This document shows positions 35,981 through 42,448 of a stretch of DNA of 45,475 nt, piece by piece. Within the stretch, counting starts at the first letter, position 1, and every line of letters begins with the position of its first letter. The translations under genes and the position numbers were made by a program. The notes below the pieces were generated by a model. The model was not told the DNA's origin. It was given only the letters and a program-made list of their open reading frames with translations, and searched no databases. Origin of the DNA: Bacteroidales bacterium. GTDB taxonomy: Bacteria > Bacteroidota > Bacteroidia > Bacteroidales > P3. The DNA lies in NCBI GenBank assembly GCA_017454015.1, contig JAFTDW010000017.1:1-45475 (forward strand). Reading direction: 5' to 3'.

Positions 35981-36138
35981 CACACAATAATAGCCGCAAT
36001 ATAAGGCAAGTCAAATTCGCAAAATTCGTGTCATTCGCGGTCATTATAAAGATAAGCGTGACACGTTGAGTCAGCGTGAAAATTTCCGCGTTTTCTGCGA
36101 TTTCTGCGAGACATTACACGTGACACCAAGGCGGGGTG
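35981..36138. other. convergent intergenic stretch with short periodic motifs
   Basis: 158 bases between two gene ends. They contain runs of ATTCGC/ATTCGT/ATTCGC near 36015-36040 and TTTCTGCGA/TTTCTGCGA near 36090-36110, spaced about 9-12 bases. CACGTTGA-G-TCAGCGTG (36062-36078) is a near-perfect palindrome. No gene or clear T-run terminator is seen. Confidence 0.4.
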
Positions 36139-37212
36139 CTATGCGTGGCGCGGTGGCAGTTGCTCCACCCACTGCTTGATCTGCTGCTCGTCGTGGAGGC
36201 GGCACACAAGGAGCGACTTGTCGCGGTAGGCCACCAGGCAGCCGTCGACCCCCTGCACTATAGCCTCCACCCCCTGCTCTATGTTTATCACGCTGCCGGA
36301 GCAGTCGGCCGTCACCACGTTGCCGCTCACGGCATTGCCTGCGGCGTCCTTGGCGACATGGGTGTAGAGCGAGCCCCATGTACCTATGTCGCTCCAGCCA
36401 AAGTCGGCGGGAATGGTGTAGCGCAGGCTGCTGCGCTCCATGACGCCGTAGTCGACCGATATGTTCTCACAGCGTGCGAAGTTGTCGTTGATAAACTGCT
36501 GCTCTGCGTCGGTGCCGAAGAGGGGTCTGCCCTCGTCGAACACGGCCTTCATGGCTGGCAGGTGGCTGGCAAAAGCGTTGAGGATGCCCTTGAGGGTCCA
36601 GACAAAGATTCCGGAGTTCCAGAGGTAGTTGCCGGCCTCCAAGAAACGCAGGGCGGTGGCGTGGTCGGGTTTTTCCTTGAAAGCCGACACGTTACACACC
36701 GAGCCCGTCGCCGCCTGCCCGTGGGCCACCTCTATATAGCCGTAGCCTGTCTCAGGGCGCGAAGGCTTGATGCCTATGGTGAGCAGGGCACCGGCGTTGT
36801 CGGGCTGCTCCACGAAGTTGAAGCCCGTTGCGACGACGTGGCAGAACTCCGCCTCGTTGGTCACCAGGTGGTCGGCGGGCGTCACCACTATGTCGGCGTC
36901 ACTGCACTGCGACAGGATATGGTAGGCGGCGTAGGCAATGCACGGCGCGGTGTTGCGGCGCATAGGCTCGCAGAGCACCTGGCTGGGTTTCAGCTCGGGC
37001 AGGTGCTCGAGCACCAGCGCCTTGTAGGCCGCGTTGGTGACCACCACAAAATGGTCGCTCTCCACCAACGGCATGAAACGCTCGTAGGTGGCGCGGATAA
37101 AGCTTTTGCCGGTGCCCAGCACATCGATAAACTGCTTGGGGTGGTCGTTCTTGCTCAACGGCCAGAAACGGCTCCCTATGCCGCCGGCCATTATGACACA
37201 GTATTTCTCCAT
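36139..37212 (-). CDS. mannose-1-phosphate guanylyltransferase
   Basis: Forms GDP-mannose from mannose-1-phosphate and GTP, the donor for mannosylated glycans and precursor of GDP-fucose. The 357-residue product begins MEKYCVIMAGGIGSRFWPLS, with the nucleotidyltransferase signature G-G-x-G-S-R, followed by HPKQFIDVLG, CEPMRRNTAPCIA, VTPADHLV and FKEKPD. GNYLWNSGIFVW and the ADFGWSDIGTWGSL motif complete the family core. There is no C-terminal isomerase domain, so this is the short monofunctional ManC type. It is a single-gene unit, divergent from trpS, with a perfect -7 motif at 37247-37255. Confidence 0.95.
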   Translation of the reverse strand: MEKYCVIMAGGIGSRFWPLSKNDHPKQFIDVLGTGKSFIRATYERFMPLVESDHFVVVTNAAYKALVLEHLPELKPSQVLCEPMRRNTAPCIAYAAYHILSQCSDADIVVTPADHLVTNEAEFCHVVATGFNFVEQPDNAGALLTIGIKPSRPETGYGYIEVAHGQAATGSVCNVSAFKEKPDHATALRFLEAGNYLWNSGIFVWTLKGILNAFASHLPAMKAVFDEGRPLFGTDAEQQFINDNFARCENISVDYGVMERSSLRYTIPADFGWSDIGTWGSLYTHVAKDAAGNAVSGNVVTADCSGSVINIEQGVEAIVQGVDGCLVAYRDKSLLVCRLHDEQQIKQWVEQLPPRHA

Positions 37213-37246
37213 ATTGGGTTATGTATATCTTGTTGTGGTTTTTTTT

Positions 37247-37255
37247 GCAAAGATA
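37247..37255 (-). promoter_or_regulatory. -7 element of the mannose-1-phosphate guanylyltransferase gene
   Basis: TATCTTTGC on the minus strand (37247-37255), 35 bases before the start codon. The divergent trpS promoter in the same 95-base gap is not obvious. Confidence 0.7.
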
Positions 37256-37307
37256 CAAATAAAAATCCGATTCTTGCGTTAATAATGCAACCCAAAACAA
37301 CAAAGAG

Positions 37308-38306
37308 ATGACTAAAGACATAGTATGCAGTGGCATACGTCCTACGGGCAACCTGCACCTTGGCAACTATTTCGGTGCCCTCCGCAACTTCGTAACCATG
37401 CAGGAGCAGTGTGACTGCTACTTCTTTGTAGCCGACTACCACTCGCTCACCACGCACCCCACCCCCGACAACCTCTACCGCAACGCACGCCAGATATTGG
37501 TGCAGTACCTTGCCGCCGGGCTGGACCCGGACAAAGCCACCATATACCTGCAGAGCGACCTGCCGGAGACCATAGAGCTCTACCTGTTCCTCAACATGAA
37601 CGCCTACCTCGGCGAGCTGGAACGCGTGGCCTCCTTCAAGGAGAAGGTGCGGCAACAGCCCAACAACGTCAATGCAGGCCTCCTCACCTACCCCACCCTC
37701 ATGGCCGCCGACATACTCATACACAAGGCTACCAAGGTGCCCGTGGGCAAAGACCAGGAGCAGCACTTGGAGATGACGCGCACCTTTGCGCAGCGCTTCA
37801 ACAACATGTACCACTGCGAGGAGTTCCCCCTCCCGCAGGCCTACAGCTTTAGCGGCGAGCTGGTCAAGATACCGGGGCTCGACGGCAGCGGCAAGATGGG
37901 CAAGTCGGAAGGGGAGCAGAACGCCATATTCTTCACCGACGAGCCGTCGGTGATACGCAAGAAGATAATGCGCGCCAAGACCGACTCCGGCCCCACCACC
38001 ATGAACCAGGCCAAGCCGGTGGAGATAGAGAACCTCTTCACCCTGCTGCGCGTGGTGTCGGGAGAGCATGCCGTGGAGTACTACGACGACCTCTACAACC
38101 GCTGCGAGATACGCTACGGCGACCTCAAGAAACAGCTCGCCGAAGACATGGTAAACTTCACCCAGCCTTTCCGCGACCGTATAGCCGAAATCTCTGCCGA
38201 CGAGAACCGTCTGCGCCGCATCATGGACCAAGGCAAAGAGAAAGCCCGCGCCAGCGCACAGCGCACCATAGCCGATGTGCGACACATTATTGGCTACAGA
38301 CAATAA
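37308..38306 (+). CDS. trpS: tryptophanyl-tRNA synthetase
   Basis: Charges tRNA-Trp. A class I synthetase of 332 residues with the HIGH-type motif GNLHLGNY (residues 14-21), the Trp-specific core (AAGLDPDKATIYLQSDL, LTYPTLMAADILIHKATKVPVGKDQEQHLE) and the KMSKS-type motif KMGKS (about 196-200) in DGSGKMGKSEGEQNAIF. Complete at both ends and followed by a very strong terminator. Confidence 0.97.
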   Translation: MTKDIVCSGIRPTGNLHLGNYFGALRNFVTMQEQCDCYFFVADYHSLTTHPTPDNLYRNARQILVQYLAAGLDPDKATIYLQSDLPETIELYLFLNMNAYLGELERVASFKEKVRQQPNNVNAGLLTYPTLMAADILIHKATKVPVGKDQEQHLEMTRTFAQRFNNMYHCEEFPLPQAYSFSGELVKIPGLDGSGKMGKSEGEQNAIFFTDEPSVIRKKIMRAKTDSGPTTMNQAKPVEIENLFTLLRVVSGEHAVEYYDDLYNRCEIRYGDLKKQLAEDMVNFTQPFRDRIAEISADENRLRRIMDQGKEKARASAQRTIADVRHIIGYRQ

Positions 38307-38334
38307 CGGACAAATCTCGTTTACTAATAGACCC

Positions 38335-38385
38335 AAACCACAGCCGCCCGATAGCAAAGTATCGGGCGGCTGTGGTTTTATCAAC
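38335..38385 (+). terminator. strong intrinsic terminator after trpS
   Basis: AAACCACAGCCGCCCGATA (38335-38353) pairs perfectly over 19 bp with TATCGGGCGGCTGTGGTTT (38360-38378) around the loop GCAAAG. The stem's A and T ends supply a T-run on both strands, so it may act for trpS and for the convergent gene at 38406. Confidence 0.93.
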
Positions 38386-38405
38386 ATCAGTTTTTTGAGC
38401 CTGGG

Positions 38406-39230
38406 CTACCATTTAAAGCCTATGCTTACTGTTGCAAATATCTTTTTATTGTCGCCGACTATGCAAGAATAGACACTACCATCTTTTTCCACACTCACCA
38501 GACCATCGTAGTTACCATAGTTGGTGCCATTATTAACATCTTCTTTAAACATAAAGGCATTGATACGCCTGAAGCTCATAAAGTTGTAGTAGACCCTCGC
38601 GCCAACAAACCAGTTGTCTGCAAACCAATATTGAGTTCCTGCGTTTAGTGCCAAGTTAACATACGAACCATTATCGTTATAATTTTTGGACTTACTATTA
38701 AACGCGCCGTTTATTGGCTGTCCGTCCAATATAAAATTGGTAGCCAAGTCAAGTAGTTTCCCATTAACGCCAAAGCCTAAACTAATAGAGAACTCGTCGC
38801 TGAATCTTATGGGTACGTATACCGCCGCATCAATAATGATTACATTGGAGCGATAGTCAAGTGTATGTTTTTGAGGGGCGCCTCCTGTGTTTATTGTAAA
38901 ATCGCCATGAAATGGTGCCGCGCTATAGAAAAGGGATGATGATGAACCTATATCTATCATTCCCCCATTATCGGTTTCTATGCCATAGAACAGGCCAAAC
39001 CCATAGCCCATAAAGTTATTTATTGTGCCACTTGCGGTGTAATCTCTCGGAACCATGCTATTGACAGCGCTGAATTGCGACACCGAGAGATTCTGCGGCC
39101 AAAATTGAGAGACAAGACTAAACCCAAATCGTTGTTCACCAGGACCAGGCAAATAGTACTCAATGAAATGTTGTGCATTTGACAAGGTGCACACGGCTAA
39201 CAGCGAGAAAAGAATGATGTGTTTTTTCAT
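38406..39230 (-). CDS. putative outer-membrane beta-barrel protein
   Basis: A 274-residue exported protein of unknown function. It has a signal peptide (MKKHIILFSLLAVCTLSNAQ), then alternating hydrophobic/aromatic strands with many Gly, Tyr, Phe and Asn (for example FMGYGFGLFYGIETDNGG, FSISLGFGVNGKLL), ending in the strand KIFATVSIGFKW with a C-terminal aromatic, as in outer-membrane barrels. Its DNA is clearly richer in A/T than the flanking trpS and ftsK regions, suggesting different ancestry or relaxed codon use. It follows the truncated-looking exported gene on the same strand by about 60 bases. Confidence 0.75.
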   Translation of the reverse strand: MKKHIILFSLLAVCTLSNAQHFIEYYLPGPGEQRFGFSLVSQFWPQNLSVSQFSAVNSMVPRDYTASGTINNFMGYGFGLFYGIETDNGGMIDIGSSSSLFYSAAPFHGDFTINTGGAPQKHTLDYRSNVIIIDAAVYVPIRFSDEFSISLGFGVNGKLLDLATNFILDGQPINGAFNSKSKNYNDNGSYVNLALNAGTQYWFADNWFVGARVYYNFMSFRRINAFMFKEDVNNGTNYGNYDGLVSVEKDGSVYSCIVGDNKKIFATVSIGFKW

Positions 39231-39289
39231 TTTTGTTCTTTATTAGTTTATTACTTGATATATTTTGTTTTAACAATATGTACAAAGAT

Positions 39290-39634
39290 TTAAAAAGGCT
39301 TGCCTACCGTTTGGTCTTCCTGAAATTCTGCAAAAAGCAAATCAATATGCTGACCATTGACAAAACCGCCGTATGAATTGACGCCATTTGTCTTTGTCAA
39401 TTCCACACGCGCCAGTTCCTGCAAGTCTAAAGAATATGATACCAGCGAGATAGTTGGATCTCCCGAGACACTATTCTCCAGAAACACCACACGCTGATTG
39501 TCGCAACCTATAAACTGCGGGCTGTCGTCCTTTGTTTTTTTTATGTCGGGATTTAATTCTACATTAACCGACTGTGCTATAGCTGCCATTCCAGCAATGA
39601 CAACGACAATAAACGACAAGATTTTCTTCTTCAT
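39290..39634 (-). CDS. short exported protein, possibly truncated
   Basis: 114 residues from ATG 39634. The signal peptide is MKKKILSFIVVVIAGMAAIA, and the mature part (SVNVELNPDIKKTKDDSPQF, then RVVFLENSVSGDPTISLVSY, LDLQELARVEL and YGGFVNGQHIDLLFAE) looks like one or two blades of a beta-propeller-type protein. The end (FQEDQTVGKPF, then TAA) is abrupt for a propeller, so this may be the 5' remnant of a longer gene; no continuation is visible downstream in any frame. The promoter (39679-39708) is intact, so it is probably expressed. Confidence 0.6.
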   Translation of the reverse strand: MKKKILSFIVVVIAGMAAIAQSVNVELNPDIKKTKDDSPQFIGCDNQRVVFLENSVSGDPTISLVSYSLDLQELARVELTKTNGVNSYGGFVNGQHIDLLFAEFQEDQTVGKPF

Positions 39635-39678
39635 AAATTTCTGCAAGTTACATTACGCATCTTATTAATTATCCTTTT

Positions 39679-39708
39679 GCAAAGATACGTTTTTTATGCA
39701 AACTCAAA
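39679..39708 (-). promoter_or_regulatory. promoter of the short exported protein gene
   Basis: On the minus strand TATCTTTGC (39679-39687) is a perfect -7 motif. TTTG at 39705-39708, 17 bases upstream, is the best -33 candidate. Confidence 0.65.
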
Positions 39709-39740
39709 GAAAAAAAATCTGCCAATTGAAAAAAAAATCG

Positions 39741-39749
39741 TAATTTTGC
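39741..39749 (+). promoter_or_regulatory. -7 element of tRNA-Ser
   Basis: TAATTTTGC at 39741-39749 matches TAnnTTTGC and lies 20 bases before the mature tRNA 5' end. Confidence 0.65.
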
Positions 39750-39768
39750 AAACCAATTAGGGCGTTAC

Positions 39769-39853
39769 GGAAGGATGGCAGAGCGGTCGAATGCGGCGGT
39801 CTTGAAAACCGTTGACCCTCACAGGTCCGGGGGTTCGAATCCCTCTCCTTCCG
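39769..39853 (+). tRNA. tRNA-Ser (anticodon UGA)
   Basis: A class II tRNA of 85 bases. The acceptor GGAAGGA pairs with TCCTTCC, with discriminator G. The anticodon loop CTTGAAA gives UGA (Ser, UCA codons). A long variable arm is followed by the T-arm with GGTTCGAATCC. CCA is not encoded (the next bases are CAAA). A terminator follows directly. Confidence 0.95.
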
Positions 39854-39858
39854 CAAAA

Positions 39859-39894
39859 CCGCGACACTAAATCCATGTGTTGCGGCTTTTTGTT
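39859..39894 (+). terminator. terminator of tRNA-Ser
   Basis: CCGCGACAC (39859-39867) pairs with GTGTTGCGG (39877-39885) with one G-U pair and a 9-base loop, followed by CTTTTTGTTT. It ends a single-tRNA transcript. Confidence 0.82.
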
Positions 39895-40541
39895 TCCCGA
39901 CAGTTCGCCAATTTGGTAACGTTAAAAAAATAAGTTGGGACAGAATTGCCCCAGAGGGGCAAACTCTCAATTGCTTAGGCCATGAACTGAGGTCATGTGG
40001 CGAGCCTGCGAACTGAGGTCATGAGCACCTATGAAATAAAAACAAGGACAGCGAATAATACCTTGAAATCAAAATAATGAAATGAGCAGCACCCGTAAAA
40101 ATAAAAACATGGACAGCGAATAGCACCTATGAAGCAAAAACATGGACAGCGAATTGCCGAAGGCTGCGAACTGAGGTCATGAGCACCTATGAAATAAAAA
40201 CAAGGACAGCGAATAACACAAATAGAAATAAAAACAAGGACAGTGAGCTGCCGAAGGCTGCGAACACCTATGAAATTAAAAATATGGACAGTGAGCAACC
40301 CCACATAAGCGTAGCGCAGTGTGGGGCAGCAAGATAGAAAACAACATGCGTCCCGGAGTGAAGAAATGCCAGTGGCATTTCGATAGCGCAGCGGATAACT
40401 GGCGCTCTCAATTTCCCAAGTTATTATTTGCATATCACTTAGGTAAAGAATTTAGCAATCATATTTTTTCACATAAAAAAACATTTTGGACACAATAATT
40501 GTCACACTTTGGTGTTATTTAGGCAAAGTGTAACCAAAATA
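39895..40541. repeat. non-coding field of degenerate ~31-base repeats and palindromes
   Basis: This 650-base gap holds no convincing gene. About six imperfect copies of a unit close to GCACCTATGAAATAAAAACA followed by AGGACAGCGAA begin at 40024, 40089, 40123, 40183, 40215 and 40264. They are interspersed with AACTGAGGTCATG (39973, 40010 and 40169 regions) and GCCGAAGGCTGCGAA (40155 and 40249 regions). Two hairpins follow: CCCCACA/TGTGGGG (40299-40326) and AAATGCC/GGCATTT (40374-40390). Spacing is irregular. Origin unknown; decayed mobile or satellite-like sequence is possible. Confidence 0.7.
40504..40531. promoter_or_regulatory. inverted repeat upstream of a small gene
   Basis: ACACTTTG (40504-40511) and CAAAGTGT (40524-40531) are perfect 8-bp complements with a 12-base spacer, ending 10 bases before the first ATG of the small gene. 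Either a leader hairpin or an operator; TTTG within the left arm could double as a -33 element. Confidence 0.4.
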
Positions 40542-40733
40542 ATGCCGATGATGCATAACTACGATTTCTTCACCCGCCGAGGGCAATCGGACAGAAACTC
40601 ACGGCCGGCTTCGGAGCAGAGCGAGACGCTCACCAAGCCGTCGCCCAAAGTGGTGCGCAACATCCTCAACTATGCGCGTGCCACACAGTGCATTACCGTA
40701 AAAGGGCACCGCCTGAGATTTTATTTGAACTAA
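40542..40733 (+). CDS. small conserved-looking protein of unknown function
   Basis: 63 residues if started at ATG 40542; ATGs at 40548 and 40551 are alternatives (MHNYDFFTRRG...). The C-terminal half, with PSPKVVRNILNYARATQCIT and ending in a hydrophobic RLRFYLN, resembles short Bacteroidales proteins with a PS-x-x-x-V-x-x-I-L-x-[FY]-A-[KR] helix and a final LLN/FLN. That resemblance is from memory and unverified. The protein is basic and has no signal peptide. It lies 18 bases before the next gene, so cotranscription is likely. Function unknown. Confidence 0.55.
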   Translation: MPMMHNYDFFTRRGQSDRNSRPASEQSETLTKPSPKVVRNILNYARATQCITVKGHRLRFYLN

Positions 40734-40751
40734 AAAAAACAAATAACAGTC

Positions 40752-41492
40752 ATGTCGAAAACATTAAAATTCTTTGTAGTTGCCGCCATGGTGCTCTCCG
40801 CCTGCACCCTCACGGCACAGAACACCTTTAAAGGTATAGTGAAATACGAGGTGAAGTCCACCGGCGAGATTGCCGTCAACATCCCTGCCGAGCAGGCCAA
40901 GATGGAGATCCGCATCATGGGCGACAAGCTCATATACCAGAACATGCTGCAGGAAGGCATGAAGCTCACCATGAACCTCGACCTCAGCCAAGCCATAGCC
41001 TACCTCGCCGCCAACGACATAGAGCTGGCCTCCTACTCCGGCAACGGCAAGCTGCTCATCGAAGAGGAGCAGAAACAGAGCGAGATAGACAGCATGTTCA
41101 TAGTGGACACCGAGCCCGGGCACTACTACATAGAGCTGGTGAACGGCGAGACCAACAAGATAGCGGGCTACACCTGCAAGAAAGCCATCAGGCACAACTA
41201 CGACGAAGATGGCAAGGACCACCCCATAACGATATGGTACAGCGAAGAGCTCGGCCCCCGCTACAACTTCCTCTTTGCCTCTGCCAGCATAGTCACCCCG
41301 GGTATGCCCATGCAGTTCACCGTCACCGGCGAGGGCGGCAAGGCTATTACCTACACCGCCACCGAGGTGGTGAAAGGCAAGGTGAAAGATGTGGACTTCC
41401 TCCTGCCCTCCGGCTTCACCAAGACCAGCGAGGAGGACTATAAACAAATCATGCAGGAGCTGCAGGATGCAATACAGCTACTCAGCGACTAA
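40752..41492 (+). CDS. exported protein, DUF4412/GLPGLI-like
   Basis: A 246-residue exported protein with a signal peptide (MSKTLKFFVVAAMVLSACTL). The first strand TFKGIVKYEVKSTGEI, the internal NKIAGYTCKKA and the ITIWYSEELGP segment follow the layout of DUF4412/GLPGLI-type Bacteroidota proteins (beta-rich, with the K-I-x-G-Y-x-C-K-K-A motif). A Cys in the signal region (SAC) could also make it a lipoprotein, but the following TLTAQ favours signal peptidase I. Molecular role unknown. It is followed 30 bases later by another exported protein, probably in one operon. Confidence 0.78.
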   Translation: MSKTLKFFVVAAMVLSACTLTAQNTFKGIVKYEVKSTGEIAVNIPAEQAKMEIRIMGDKLIYQNMLQEGMKLTMNLDLSQAIAYLAANDIELASYSGNGKLLIEEEQKQSEIDSMFIVDTEPGHYYIELVNGETNKIAGYTCKKAIRHNYDEDGKDHPITIWYSEELGPRYNFLFASASIVTPGMPMQFTVTGEGGKAITYTATEVVKGKVKDVDFLLPSGFTKTSEEDYKQIMQELQDAIQLLSD

Positions 41493-41521
41493 ACACCGAG
41501 CAGCACAAAAACACGCCGAAG

Positions 41522-42391
41522 ATGAAAAAATATTGCGCCATAATTGTTGTGGCATTGCTGGTGATGGCCGGTGGAGCCCAGGCCCAGAACAAGAAGAAAG
41601 GCTCGCAGAAAAAAGCCGCGCCGACAACAGAGCAGAAAGGCGCCGCCGAGGAAGCGGCAGCAGAGACGCCGGGCATGGAGACGCCGTTTGTCGGCACAGT
41701 GATATACAACGCCATGGAGCTTGCCAGCGAAGAGATGCACGCGGAAGAGTACTCGAAGATGTACTCGGACAGCTACCACCAGAACGGCGTACTCACCGCC
41801 CTCAAAGGCGAGGAGCTGAGAACCATATATGGCAACGACTTCGGCTATTTTGAGTTCAAGAACCTCCGCGTATTCTACAACATAAAGGAGAACAAAATCG
41901 TTGTGGCGTACCAACCCGACACAGCCAAAAACAGCTATTATTCGCACCTGTCGGCCGAGGAGCTCTTCGGCCCCGACAACATGATGTTCCGCGACTTGGT
42001 GGTGATGCGGTGGAACGGCCCGCATGATGATGCCGACAACAAGCGCGGCGAATACTATACCAACAGCATGCAGGAGGCCAAGATCCAAGGAGTCGTGGCC
42101 AACCGCTTCTCCTACAACACACCCTCGCAAAACGGCGTGCTGTGGGCCATACCCTCTATGCGGGTGGACACCTGGTGCCTGCCGTGGTTCGGCATGGACT
42201 ATGTCGTCGCCGACGGCCTGACCACCATGCCGTTCTGCCCCAAAGGGCTACGCTACCACCTGCAGATAAGCAAGATTTCCGATTACTCGGTGGGCGAGAA
42301 CGAGCTGTTGATGAAGTTGACCGACGGGAAAGAGATAGAATGGGATAGGCTCAGATTTATGATCGAAGGGGCTTTCGCGGGGAAGAGATAG
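41522..42391 (+). CDS. exported protein of unknown function
   Basis: A 289-residue protein with a clean signal peptide (MKKYCAIIVVALLVMAGGAQ), then a low-complexity basic/Ala/Glu linker (about residues 22-50, KKKGSQKKAAPTTEQKGAA). A beta-rich domain starts PFVGTVIYNAMEL and contains KNLRVFYNIKENKIVVAYQP, VANRFSYNTPSQNGVLWAIP and CLPWFGMDYVVADGLTTMPF. The opening G-T-V-I-Y-N resembles the F-K-G-I-V-K-Y-E strand of the preceding protein, so the two may be distant relatives, acting together in the envelope. I do not recognise a family. Confidence 0.78.
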   Translation: MKKYCAIIVVALLVMAGGAQAQNKKKGSQKKAAPTTEQKGAAEEAAAETPGMETPFVGTVIYNAMELASEEMHAEEYSKMYSDSYHQNGVLTALKGEELRTIYGNDFGYFEFKNLRVFYNIKENKIVVAYQPDTAKNSYYSHLSAEELFGPDNMMFRDLVVMRWNGPHDDADNKRGEYYTNSMQEAKIQGVVANRFSYNTPSQNGVLWAIPSMRVDTWCLPWFGMDYVVADGLTTMPFCPKGLRYHLQISKISDYSVGENELLMKLTDGKEIEWDRLRFMIEGAFAGKR

Positions 42392-42413
42392 AGAAAAAGA
42401 TGCGTCACAGGCA

Positions 42414-42433
42414 CGCGGGCGCTTGCGCCCGCG
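42414..42433. terminator. GC-rich hairpin before ftsK
   Basis: CGCGGGCG (42414-42421) pairs with CGCCCGCG (42426-42433) around CTTG, 22 bases after a stop codon and 15 before the ftsK GTG. There is no T-run. It shares the GCGGGCG/CGCCCGC core with 17519-17539, so a short dispersed palindrome is possible. Confidence 0.5.
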
Positions 42434-42448
42434 CCATAAAAGCTTTCT

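Noticed and set aside
40029-40433. Minus-strand open frame of 134 codons over the degenerate repeats
   Set aside because: Its translation is Cys/Phe/Ile repeats produced by the DNA repeats; no start context, no domain, and codon use unlike real genes here.
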